Positions 1 through 7,247 are shown, numbered from the stretch's first letter. The stretch: DNA of 10,447 bases from Chitinophagaceae bacterium (GCA_019747455.1 JAIEQT010000049.1:1-10447), one strand, 5' to 3'. Notes: generated from the letters alone by a model not told the origin. Translations and numbers: made by a program.

Positions 1-1335
1 TTGTTGGGTACTCATGCGTTAGCAACAGCATTACCCGGAAAGGAACTACTAACAACACATAAACATACATCATTCTCTATCCCTTTCTTTTTTCCTTCTT
101 GGATACTTAATCCTATTACGATTAAAATTTTTAACTGGCTTTATTATCATAAACCCTCTTCTCAAGGACATTCCCTCGTGCATTATGACCCTTATTTTTA
201 TCCATTAGATAAGCTGCATCAATGGAATAAGATATACGGTAGGAAAGGATTTGTACAATATCAGTTTGTATTGCCGGAAGCTGTTTCTTTAGAGGGAATG
301 GAAAGAATACTAACCCTTTTTGCGAAACATAAACTGGGTTCATTTCTTGCCGTATTGAAACTTTTTGGAGAATCTCATGAAGGGCGTTATCTGCATTTTC
401 CGATGAAGGGATATACACTTGCACTAGACATTAAAGTAAGTAGCAGCATTTGGCAGGTATTACAGGAAGCAGATAAAATTGTGAATGAGTTAGGTGGAAA
501 AATTTATCTTGCTAAAGATGCCCGTATGGATAAGGAAAGTTTTGATAAACAGTATCCACTTATCCCTTCTGTCAATGATAAATTTACCTCCGCACAAATG
601 AAAAGAGTAAGCTCCGGAACAAAAAAAGTGTACTTGATTATTGGGGCAAATAGTGATATTGCTAAAGAAACTGTATTGGCTTGGCGTGTAAAAGAGCAAC
701 ATGCTTTTTTTCTCTTGGCATCACGGAATACGGTAGCCTTGGAGAAGTTTGTAGATGAGCAGCATTTATCGGAACAAACCCGAATAATCTTTTTTGATGC
801 TGCTGCTACGGATACACATAAAGATTTTGTAGCAAGCCTTCCCTATAAGCCACAAGTAATTTTATATGCAGCGGGTTCGCTGGCAGAAAATGAACTGTTA
901 TTAAATCATTCAGATGTCTGGAAAGCCAATGCAGAAGCTAATTTTACAGGGGCTGTATCGGTGTTGAACGAATTGATAATGGCTAATAATCCCTCACTTG
1001 AACGGATCATCGGAATCTCTTCCGTGGCCGGATTGCGAGGGAGAAAAGCAAATTTCATGTACGGAAGCCTCAAAGCAGGTTTTCATGCCTATCTTTTTGG
1101 TCTTCGACAATACCTCCGAGAGAGAGGTATAATAGTACAAGCTATTACTCCCGGTTTTGTACAAACAAAAATGACGGCCCATCTGGGGGCGATGAAAAAA
1201 GCCAATACCGCCGCAGAAGTGGCCCGGGTTATTGTAGCAGATTCTCATCGCTTTGAACGTTATCCCAATATATTCTGGTTTCTGGTAGGGAACTTGATTA
1301 AATGGCTTCCTGAAAAAATTGTAAGTCGACTGTAA
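1..1335 (+). CDS. DprE1-DprE2-type fused epimerase (FAD oxidase C-terminal part + SDR reductase), 5' end outside window
   Basis: The frame is open from base 1, so the start and the FAD-binding half lie upstream; 444 codons are visible. Residues 1-203 resemble the C-terminal half of decaprenylphosphoryl-ribose oxidase DprE1: YPLDKLHQWNKIYGRKGFVQYQ at about 67-88 (shown here as one family block) and an AKDAR block with Lys172, matching the active-site Lys418 region of the mycobacterial enzyme. Residues 208-444 form a short-chain dehydrogenase like DprE2: nucleotide-binding GANSDIA (215-221), Ser340/341, catalytic YGSLK (Tyr354, Lys358) and PGFVQTKMT (384-392). In the known pathway the oxidase makes the 2-keto intermediate from polyprenyl-phosphoryl-ribose and the reductase converts it to the arabinose form. 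In mycobacteria these are two proteins; here one frame encodes both, with only a few linker residues. The GT-C gene follows after 13 nt, suggesting co-transcription. The family call is firm; the exact sugar substrate is inferred. Confidence 0.85.
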   Translation: MLGTHALATALPGKELLTTHKHTSFSIPFFFPSWILNPITIKIFNWLYYHKPSSQGHSLVHYDPYFYPLDKLHQWNKIYGRKGFVQYQFVLPEAVSLEGMERILTLFAKHKLGSFLAVLKLFGESHEGRYLHFPMKGYTLALDIKVSSSIWQVLQEADKIVNELGGKIYLAKDARMDKESFDKQYPLIPSVNDKFTSAQMKRVSSGTKKVYLIIGANSDIAKETVLAWRVKEQHAFFLLASRNTVALEKFVDEQHLSEQTRIIFFDAAATDTHKDFVASLPYKPQVILYAAGSLAENELLLNHSDVWKANAEANFTGAVSVLNELIMANNPSLERIIGISSVAGLRGRKANFMYGSLKAGFHAYLFGLRQYLRERGIIVQAITPGFVQTKMTAHLGAMKKANTAAEVARVIVADSHRFERYPNIFWFLVGNLIKWLPEKIVSRL

Positions 1336-1348
1336 CTTATAAATATGC

Positions 1349-2899
1349 ATGATGCGCTCTTTGACTGTAAGTAATAAAATAGGTAAAATAGAATGGTTAC
1401 AATGGCTGCTCTTTGGGGTTATTGCGGCTATTTTTATGATGGTTTCTCTGAACACAGAAGGGTACGACGATGAATTTTATAATATTCGGTACGTGCGCGA
1501 AATGTCGTTGAGTCGCATGGTGTATTTTATGCAGCACGAAGATCTACATCCCCCTTTGTCTTATATCATTAACTATTTTTTATTCAAGCTGCTTGGCAGT
1601 TGGAATTTGGTAAGGCTATGCTCAGCGTTATTTTTCTTGTCGGCGTTATTTTATCTCATGCAAAAAACAACAAAACGCCAATATCGATGGGGGATACTAC
1701 TCTTGTTGGGATTGAATCCAACAATTATGCTATGGTCTACAGGGTTACGATGGTACGCGTATATGTTGCCGATTCTTTTACTGCTTACAGCAATGCCGAA
1801 ACCGGAGAAGAAATATTATTGGTTATGGTTCTTCGGTTGGATGCTGGTAGCTGGTTATATAGGATATGCGGGACTTTTTTTATTACTGCCCTATTTTCTT
1901 TACTACTGGTTGGAAGACAAAACTATTTTTTCGCTTAAATGGAAACGTGTATTGCCTTGGGCTATTGGCTTTGGCGTGCTGTACGCATACCAAGCATACG
2001 TATTTGTAACGGTACATAGCAAGATGAATATGACGCAAACGGCTAATCAACAAGTCTTTGATTTGAAATCAACGTTAATATCCTATGTATCTTCTATATT
2101 GGCCAATCAGGGATTATTTCCTTTGTCTGTTTTTGGGATACTCTCTATCATAGGAACAACCATTTTATGCATAGCAGCCCTACTAGATTGGAAGAAAGTT
2201 AATAAACAGAAACACTGGTTGGTATTTTTATTGGGTTCAGCTATTTTTTTAGTTACGGGTATTGGAGGAAAACTGCGTAATCTTATGTTACTCGAACCCG
2301 CTAAAAATAGCCTCTTTATAGGTCTTTGGGATCGTTCTCGCAAATGGGTGCTGGTAGGATTCCTACTGCTTATAATCGGTAATCTGGCTGGTGTTTACAA
2401 TGTACTGGTGCATCGGCAAACCACAAAAAACGCCTGGAATTTACCTGTTGCTAAAACACTGAAGGCTATTAGGCTCCAAAAAGACACCACTGCCTCAGAA
2501 ATATTTTTCACACATCACCCGAGCTATACCTATTATCTTACTATAGAGAAAGAAAAATTGATTAGTCTTTACTCCGGGCTTTATTTTGACTCCTCATATA
2601 TTCATCAATCAGTAAATAAGTTAGCGTTAGATACAGGGCGAAAAAATTTTATTTTTCTGTTTACTTATCGGGGAAGAAGTATGGAGCCGGATCACTTTGC
2701 CGCGTTAAAAGCTTCTGTAAAATCAATTCGCTGCGACTCGATAGTGCATTTTTTTTACGATAAAGACGAAGAGCATTCAATAAAGAAAAGATTTTTTCCG
2801 GATTATCCGGAGTATCAAACAGAAGTGTATAAACTATATAATGTTAAACCTCCTTTCTCCTCTTTACGCATTTGGGAGCGTAATCACCTCAACCCATAA
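1349..2899 (+). CDS. GT-C fold membrane glycosyltransferase (PMT/ArnT-like, GT39-type)
   Basis: This 516-residue polytopic membrane protein has a first transmembrane segment at about 17-34, followed by an extracytoplasmic loop with acidic Asp40-Asp41-Glu42 and an HPPLSY motif at 67-72. That layout is typical of GT-C enzymes, which use polyprenyl-phosphate sugars and an Asp in the first loop as the catalytic base. Further hydrophobic segments lie at about 91-105, 115-148, 157-190, 202-222, 241-280, 290-305 and 334-352. A TGLRWYAYMLP stretch (131-141) resembles the family's conserved loop. Residues about 355-516 are hydrophilic and probably form a soluble extracytoplasmic tail. The start is the first of two adjacent ATGs, 13 nt after the DprE fusion, so the two are probably one operon. 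The donor could be the polyprenyl-phosphoryl pentose made by that neighbour, but the acceptor is unknown. The 3' end overlaps the convergent Wzi-like gene by 16 nt. Confidence 0.8.
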   Translation: MMRSLTVSNKIGKIEWLQWLLFGVIAAIFMMVSLNTEGYDDEFYNIRYVREMSLSRMVYFMQHEDLHPPLSYIINYFLFKLLGSWNLVRLCSALFFLSALFYLMQKTTKRQYRWGILLLLGLNPTIMLWSTGLRWYAYMLPILLLLTAMPKPEKKYYWLWFFGWMLVAGYIGYAGLFLLLPYFLYYWLEDKTIFSLKWKRVLPWAIGFGVLYAYQAYVFVTVHSKMNMTQTANQQVFDLKSTLISYVSSILANQGLFPLSVFGILSIIGTTILCIAALLDWKKVNKQKHWLVFLLGSAIFLVTGIGGKLRNLMLLEPAKNSLFIGLWDRSRKWVLVGFLLLIIGNLAGVYNVLVHRQTTKNAWNLPVAKTLKAIRLQKDTTASEIFFTHHPSYTYYLTIEKEKLISLYSGLYFDSSYIHQSVNKLALDTGRKNFIFLFTYRGRSMEPDHFAALKASVKSIRCDSIVHFFYDKDEEHSIKKRFFPDYPEYQTEVYKLYNVKPPFSSLRIWERNHLNP

Positions 2900-4509
2900 C
2901 TTATACCTAACTGTATGGTATTATTGGTAGTATTGTTTCCGTTGGCTAAGGTTTGAGAAAGCCATTGATAACTACCTGTTATATAGAAATTGTTGATGAA
3001 TTCATAGCCGGCCTGCAGAAACAGGTCGGTTCTTTTTTTCTGGAAGTCGAATAAAAAACGAGGCTGCGGCTCTGCTTCGTATTGCTGTAATAAAGTGCCG
3101 GCACCTCCTTTGCGGATATGTTGATACCGGGCATACAAACGTAATCGGGGAATGGGGCTATACTTGGTAAATAGGATTATTCTGTCAAAATTATTTCCCA
3201 TCCAATCACCTAATGACTGATTATACTGCGTATAGTTTTGTGCAGGAATTAAATTGCTATACACAAAGGGATTTACACGGGTATATTCTGCTCCTAAACT
3301 TAGATAAGGTAATAATACATCCGTAACAGATCCTCCCAAAGTATAACCCAGTTGGTTTCTGCTTTTTGTAGGGTTAAAGATGGTAGACATTCTTATTTCA
3401 TCAACAAAAAGGGAAGCATATAAATGCGTGTTCTTGATATGATTTCGAGAACTGGCTTGTAAAAAGAATTGCCCATTAGAACCGGCTCTTATATCATAGT
3501 TACTCCTATTGTTATCGTATATCTTAAAAAAGTTTATCGGTATTAAAAAACCAATATCCATTTGATCGGAATACACAATCGATTCGCCAATGGCGATATC
3601 CAAACCTTTGGCAGGGGTAAAAATAAGACTATGTGTAGCCATGTATTTGGGAACAAATAAAATGCGCGTAGCAGTGCCTACACCCGAGCCGGTTCCATAA
3701 GATCGATTACTATCTACGATATTTGAGTTTAACCAGGCATGCGTATAATTAAAACGCAGCCATTTTAATGGTTGGTACTCAAAACGAACATACGGGTAGC
3801 TAGGTGCTTTATCAGATAAAATAATTCTTCCATTTTCTCCATATCCCCATAGCAAATGATCTTTACCGAAACTGAGCGAGCCATTCTTCCAGCTATAACT
3901 AATATTGGCTCTTATCTCCGTGAAACTTTGTCCGTTACTACTCGGATTGAAAACTTTTATGATACCTGTTTCCGGACTCTCTTTTCGAAAAGTATCAATG
4001 CCTTGTCCACGTTCCGAATAATCACGATAATAAAACTGAAATCCCCAACGCCCTGTTTTACCCCAAAACTGTAAACCCTGACTCATTTGCGTAAAACTTT
4101 TACCGGCACTACTTACTTGCATAATACTTCCAAAAGGATCGGCATTTAGTTGAAAATTCTTGCCATGATAAAATAAACCCCGAAGCCTTTTATGCTCATC
4201 TCTATGAATAGCTTTTAGTTTAGTATTATCATCTCCGGCTATAGGTTGGTACTCCTGTAAATAAAAATCGAGTTCCTTTTTTTCAATAGCAGATAGTTTG
4301 GCTCTCGAACTATCTAGCTGAGCTAAGCAGGTTGCAATTTGTTCCCTACTAACCGGACGAATCATATCAGAAAAATCTACCAATCCCTTCTGTGCCATGC
4401 GGTATAGATACGGATATACCTCACTTCTATGATTTTCCCATACGGTTTGTGCTTGTACGTTATCGATTAGCAATAAGAATAATAAGAAAGTAATTATTTT
4501 AGTTTTCAT
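2884..4509 (-). CDS. Wzi-like capsule assembly family outer-membrane beta-barrel protein
   Basis: The 541-residue protein begins with a clear signal peptide (MKTK, then a hydrophobic core, cleavage probably after VQA at 18-20). Residues about 25-90 form a charged helical segment containing PYLYRMAQKGLVDFSD and RPVSREQI, which I recognise as the conserved N-terminal region of Bacteroidota proteins annotated as capsule assembly Wzi family. From about 105 to the end there are many alternating aromatic and polar strands (for example LQFWGKTGRWGFQFYYRD, FEYQPLKWLRFNYTHAW) ending in IQLGISYGLR, consistent with an outer-membrane barrel. E. coli Wzi helps hold group 1 capsule at the cell surface; a similar role here is inferred from the family and from the upstream glycosyl-1-phosphate transferase gene on the same strand. 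The start lies just after an A-rich stretch with no Shine-Dalgarno sequence, as is usual in Bacteroidota. An 84-nt repeat-bearing spacer separates it from the upstream gene. Confidence 0.78.
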   Translation of the reverse strand: MKTKIITFLLFLLLIDNVQAQTVWENHRSEVYPYLYRMAQKGLVDFSDMIRPVSREQIATCLAQLDSSRAKLSAIEKKELDFYLQEYQPIAGDDNTKLKAIHRDEHKRLRGLFYHGKNFQLNADPFGSIMQVSSAGKSFTQMSQGLQFWGKTGRWGFQFYYRDYSERGQGIDTFRKESPETGIIKVFNPSSNGQSFTEIRANISYSWKNGSLSFGKDHLLWGYGENGRIILSDKAPSYPYVRFEYQPLKWLRFNYTHAWLNSNIVDSNRSYGTGSGVGTATRILFVPKYMATHSLIFTPAKGLDIAIGESIVYSDQMDIGFLIPINFFKIYDNNRSNYDIRAGSNGQFFLQASSRNHIKNTHLYASLFVDEIRMSTIFNPTKSRNQLGYTLGGSVTDVLLPYLSLGAEYTRVNPFVYSNLIPAQNYTQYNQSLGDWMGNNFDRIILFTKYSPIPRLRLYARYQHIRKGGAGTLLQQYEAEPQPRFLFDFQKKRTDLFLQAGYEFINNFYITGSYQWLSQTLANGNNTTNNTIQLGISYGLR

Positions 4510-4524
4510 TTTTTTGTTTTAAAG

Positions 4525-4598
4525 TGGACCGTCAGAACGTTCCCGCCAGGCGGGATCTGAACGTCGGAACGTCTATCGTCTATGGTCCATCGTCTAAT
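4525..4598. repeat. Intergenic composite repeat: GC palindrome nested in inverted repeats plus four 7-nt units
   Basis: The centre is a perfect odd palindrome, TCCCGCC-A-GGCGGGA (4541-4555). It is flanked by TCAGA (4532-4536) and TCTGA (4556-4560), and further out by TGGACC (4525-4530) and GGTCCA (4584-4589), all in inverted orientation. Copies of GAACGT occur at 4535-4540, 4559-4564 and 4567-4572. From 4571 four units with a 7-nt period follow: GTCTATC, GTCTATG, GTCCATC, GTCTAAT. The last contains the stop codon of the glycosyl-1-phosphate transferase gene. In RNA from the - strand the palindrome would form a hairpin between that gene and the Wzi-like gene. Without a U-run it is not a classical terminator, though it could attenuate transcription. 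Confidence 0.7.
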
Positions 4599-5988
4599 AC
4601 GCATTCTGATCTCCTCTCAGAATATTGATCATAGTTTGCAAAATAATTTGACAGTCGAGCCAAAATGTCCACCGATGAATATAATATAAATCGAAGTTCA
4701 CCCGCTGCTGCATATCTTCCGGTGTGCGGGTTTCGCCCCTACAACCATTTACCTGCGCCCAACCGCTGATGCCTGGTAATACAATATGTCTAAGCATATA
4801 ATTTTCAACCGTATGCATAGATTGAATATTTAATGGGGTTGGATGTGGGCGTGGACCAACTACACTCATATTACCTAATAATACATTCAGGAACTGGGGT
4901 AGTTCATCTAAATTTGTTTGACGAAGAAACTTACCGATAGAGGTAAGACGAGGGTCGTTTCTTTGTGCCTGTTGATAAACTCCGTTTTCGTCTACATCTT
5001 TACTATCGTTGACCATAGTACGGAATTTATAGCAGGTGATTTTTTCGTTATTCAATCCCCATCTTTCTTGTTTAAAAAAAATAGTTCCTTTGGAAGTAAG
5101 TTTAATAAGGAGCGAAATAATAGGGAATAAAATAAGTCCTACCGTAAAAAATACGAGTAGTGAGAATACAATATCGAAAGAACGTTTTAATAATTTATTC
5201 TGCCATTTATCGAGTGGTAATTCAATAACACTGATAGTAGGTAATAAACCAATATTTTCAACGGCTAGCGATGCGGAAGCGTATTGTTGCAGGTCGGGTA
5301 AAATACGAACTTTCGTTCGATGAAAATCGCAAACCTCCATACAACGCTGAATATTGTAATATTCATTATGGGGTAGCGCAATAACTACTTCATCTACGGA
5401 TTCTGTTTTTAAAATGGTATTAAGGGCATCTATCTTCCCGTAATATTTACAGCCATTTAATTTAGTTGGTTTTTCATCTATTAGTCCAATACATTCATAA
5501 CCATAATAATAAAATTTGTTGATGGTTTCATAAAAGTTTACAGCAGCAGGTGTGGAGCCAACTAATAAAATTTTATCATACAGTTTACCCTGGTGTAACG
5601 CTGCATGAATACTTTTACGGAGTATGTATTTGATGAGCGAAACGAATAAAACGATATAACCCAGGTAGCCGAAGAAAAAAGAAATCGTATACGTTTTCTT
5701 AATATCTAAAAAATAAAGCGAGGAACTAAGTGCAATGAAAAGAAGTACTGTATTGTAAAAAATGAAAACAATTTCTTCAGAAAATTTATTAGATCTTCTA
5801 TCTGAATAAAGCTTAGAAATCTGTGAAAGCAAGTACCAAAAAACAATGGAAACAGCTAAAAAAGAAATATTGAATTCATCAATATTAGCGCTGAAATGGG
5901 TTAAGATCGTTACTACATATGCTAAACCAATTGCAAGGGCATCTGCCAGATATCTTGTAATATTATAATAGCGTACGTTTTTTGTCAT
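4594..5988 (-). CDS. Polyprenyl-phosphate glycosyl-1-phosphate transferase (WbaP/WcaJ-like, initiating sugar transferase)
   Basis: The 464-residue protein has the complete architecture of large polyprenyl phosphohexose-1-phosphate transferases. Four N-terminal membrane segments lie at about 13-31, 41-57, 75-94 and 101-121. A Rossmann-like domain follows (about 137-260, beginning KILLVGSTPAAVNFYE). The C-terminal bacterial sugar transferase domain (268-464) starts with a membrane-associated helix (270-297) and carries KQERWG (306-311), KFRTM (321-325), the catalytic Asp361-Glu362 dyad in DELPQ, GPRPH (378-382) and PGISGWAQVNG (405-415). Such enzymes transfer a sugar-1-phosphate, often glucose or galactose, from a UDP-sugar to undecaprenyl phosphate on the inner face of the cytoplasmic membrane, the first step of exopolysaccharide or capsule repeat-unit synthesis. 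The exact sugar cannot be read from the sequence. It lies between a methyltransferase gene and a Wzi-like gene, all on one strand. Its TAG stop lies inside a heptamer repeat. Confidence 0.9.
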   Translation of the reverse strand: MTKNVRYYNITRYLADALAIGLAYVVTILTHFSANIDEFNISFLAVSIVFWYLLSQISKLYSDRRSNKFSEEIVFIFYNTVLLFIALSSSLYFLDIKKTYTISFFFGYLGYIVLFVSLIKYILRKSIHAALHQGKLYDKILLVGSTPAAVNFYETINKFYYYGYECIGLIDEKPTKLNGCKYYGKIDALNTILKTESVDEVVIALPHNEYYNIQRCMEVCDFHRTKVRILPDLQQYASASLAVENIGLLPTISVIELPLDKWQNKLLKRSFDIVFSLLVFFTVGLILFPIISLLIKLTSKGTIFFKQERWGLNNEKITCYKFRTMVNDSKDVDENGVYQQAQRNDPRLTSIGKFLRQTNLDELPQFLNVLLGNMSVVGPRPHPTPLNIQSMHTVENYMLRHIVLPGISGWAQVNGCRGETRTPEDMQQRVNFDLYYIHRWTFWLDCQIILQTMINILRGDQNAY

Positions 5989-6075
5989 ACTAACCCAACA
6001 ATAGGTTTGTAAAAGTACTCAAATACGCTTAAAGTTATCTAATTAAATAGTAATTTAATCTAATATGTTAGAGGC

Positions 6076-6738
6076 CTACCAATTATAGGCAGTGAAAGAT
6101 TTTGATAATCCGGCAAACTTTTCAATATATATGGAAGAATGGGGGAAAATAGTTTTAAAGGCAGATAAACTTAATAGCTGAATTTCATTTACTTGCTCCT
6201 TCGCCTTTTCATAGGATGGAATACGAGGGATATGCCCGAGAGAGAATCGTTGGGTTAATGTAATTCGTAAGGATGTAGGAAGAAATTGGAAAAAAGGAAA
6301 AACCCAATGTGGTTCAATAGGAAACCAATAATTGGGGGTTTGAATAAAATGATACTTTCCTACTCTCCGTACTTCTTTTGCCATCTTTTGTTGATTCTCC
6401 CAAGTAAATAGATGCTCGATAACAGAGTTAGAAAAAACGATATCGAATTGTTGATCTTTGATATCAGTTAAATGTGTAGCATTCCCTTCCATTGATTGAA
6501 ATAAAGGGTTGTTTACTTCCTGTTTTGTTAAGTTTAGTAGCGTAATAGTGATACCCGGTTGATTAAAGTTCATGGCTTCCCAAAAATCCACGGTTCCCCC
6601 AATGTCTAATATCGTGAGTGGCTTCGGGAGTTTTTCTATTTTCGCTAAAAAAAAAGAGAATCGTTTAGCTCGCTGCGCATGAGAAATAGAGTTTTTATTC
6701 TTATTATTTGCAAACTTGCTAACAAAATAGGTAAACAT
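6076..6738 (-). CDS. Class I SAM-dependent methyltransferase (Methyltransf_11-like)
   Basis: The 220-residue protein has a Rossmann-type methyltransferase core. Motif I is TILDIGGTVDFW (42-53), a Gly-Gly-Thr variant of the usual DxGxG loop. The acidic strand-2 position is replaced by TLLNL (66-70). The post-motif-II region is FDIVFSNSVIEHL (98-110), the form typical of Methyltransf_11 proteins, and QTPNYWFPIEPHW (133-145) follows at the position of strand 5. A short basic N-terminal segment precedes the core and there is no signal peptide, so it should be cytoplasmic. The substrate is unknown. It is the first - strand gene of the polysaccharide group (87 nt before the glycosyl-1-phosphate transferase), so a sugar or glycolipid acceptor is possible, but this rests on context only. 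The ATG start is preceded by a matching Bacteroidota promoter. Confidence 0.75.
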   Translation of the reverse strand: MFTYFVSKFANNKNKNSISHAQRAKRFSFFLAKIEKLPKPLTILDIGGTVDFWEAMNFNQPGITITLLNLTKQEVNNPLFQSMEGNATHLTDIKDQQFDIVFSNSVIEHLFTWENQQKMAKEVRRVGKYHFIQTPNYWFPIEPHWVFPFFQFLPTSLRITLTQRFSLGHIPRIPSYEKAKEQVNEIQLLSLSAFKTIFPHSSIYIEKFAGLSKSFTAYNW

Positions 6739-6770
6739 AATTCACTGTTAAATCCTCAAATAGAGTTCAT

Positions 6771-6803
6771 CAAAAATAAGCGTTATGGTATTACCTTTGC
6801 CAA
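6771..6803 (-). promoter_or_regulatory. Candidate Bacteroidota-type promoter for the methyltransferase gene
   Basis: Read on the - strand, TTG (6801-6803) is followed after 22 nt by TATTTTTG (6771-6778), an exact match to the TAnnTTTG -7 element, with spacing inside the 17-23 nt range reported for Flavobacterium promoters. Transcription would begin near 6764-6767, giving a leader of about 25-30 nt before the ATG at 6738. This is motif matching only; such matches also arise by chance in AT-rich DNA. Confidence 0.42.
6792..6799 (+). promoter_or_regulatory. Candidate -7 element (TAnnTTTG) for the dUTPase gene
   Basis: TACCTTTG matches the Bacteroidota -7 consensus TAnnTTTG exactly and lies 13 nt before the dUTPase ATG. 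No TTG or TTTG is visible at the right distance upstream, and the implied leader would be only about 6-9 nt, so support is weak. If real, it overlaps the divergent promoter that reads toward the methyltransferase gene. Confidence 0.28.
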
Positions 6804-6812
6804 GCACCTATT

Positions 6813-7247
6813 ATGAGAGTACAAATCGTTAATAAATCGTCGTATCCCGCTCCGCAATATGCTACACCCGGCTCTTCCGGTTTAGATCTGAGAGCCAATA
6901 TTCCTGAATCGATTCATTTAGCGCCGCTGGAACGACGGCTGATACCTACCGGTTTATTTATAGCTTTACCCCTTGGCTACGAAGCGCAGGTACGTCCTAG
7001 AAGTGGATTAGCCTTAAAGCAAGGAATAACTTGTTTAAATAGTCCGGGTACGGTAGATGCTGATTATAGAGGAGAATTAAAAGTATTATTGATAAATCTA
7101 TCTGCTGAAACGCAAATAATACATGGTGGGGATAGAATTGCCCAAATGGTTATTCAACAAGTAGAACAAATTGAATGGGACGAAGTAGACATATTGGATG
7201 AAACAAGTAGAGGGGCAGGTGGTTTTGGAAGTACAGGTGAAAAATAG
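6813..7247 (+). CDS. dut: dUTP diphosphatase (deoxyuridine 5'-triphosphate nucleotidohydrolase)
   Basis: This 144-residue protein is a normal-length trimeric dUTPase with all five family motifs in order: motif 1 GLDLRA (23-28), motif 2 RPRSGLALK (61-69), motif 3 [11 protein letters not shown] (79-89), motif 4 GDRIAQMVI (106-114) and motif 5 [10 protein letters not shown] (133-142). Asp82 in motif 3 aligns with E. coli Asp90, which activates the attacking water, and Tyr85 is the residue that selects deoxyribose. The enzyme hydrolyses dUTP to dUMP and pyrophosphate in the cytoplasm, keeping uracil out of DNA and supplying dUMP for dTMP synthesis. The start follows directly from the N-terminal beta strand (MRVQIVNKS). 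It is the first + strand gene of the right half and is followed after 38 nt by the DUF4292 lipoprotein; I recall this neighbourhood as common in Bacteroidota. Everything needed for activity is present. Confidence 0.96.
   Translation: MRVQIVNKSSYPAPQYATPGSSGLDLRANIPESIHLAPLERRLIPTGLFIALPLGYEAQVRPRSGLALKQGITCLNSPGTVDADYRGELKVLLINLSAETQIIHGGDRIAQMVIQQVEQIEWDEVDILDETSRGAGGFGSTGEK

Noticed and set aside
994..1455. Open reading frame of 153 codons on the - strand
   Set aside because: It lies antisense to the DprE fusion and the start of the GT-C gene, has no recognisable domain, and its composition is that of a shadow frame.
1600..1938. 112-codon + strand frame inside the GT-C gene
   Set aside because: The enclosing frame is a coherent membrane protein with the GT-C first-loop residues and conserved loop; the internal frame has no family resemblance.
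6014..6024. Near-match to a - strand TAnnTTTG element before the glycosyl-1-phosphate transferase gene
   Set aside because: TACTTTTA differs at the final G and I find no convincing upstream TTG at proper spacing, so it is not distinguishable from chance in this AT-rich spacer.
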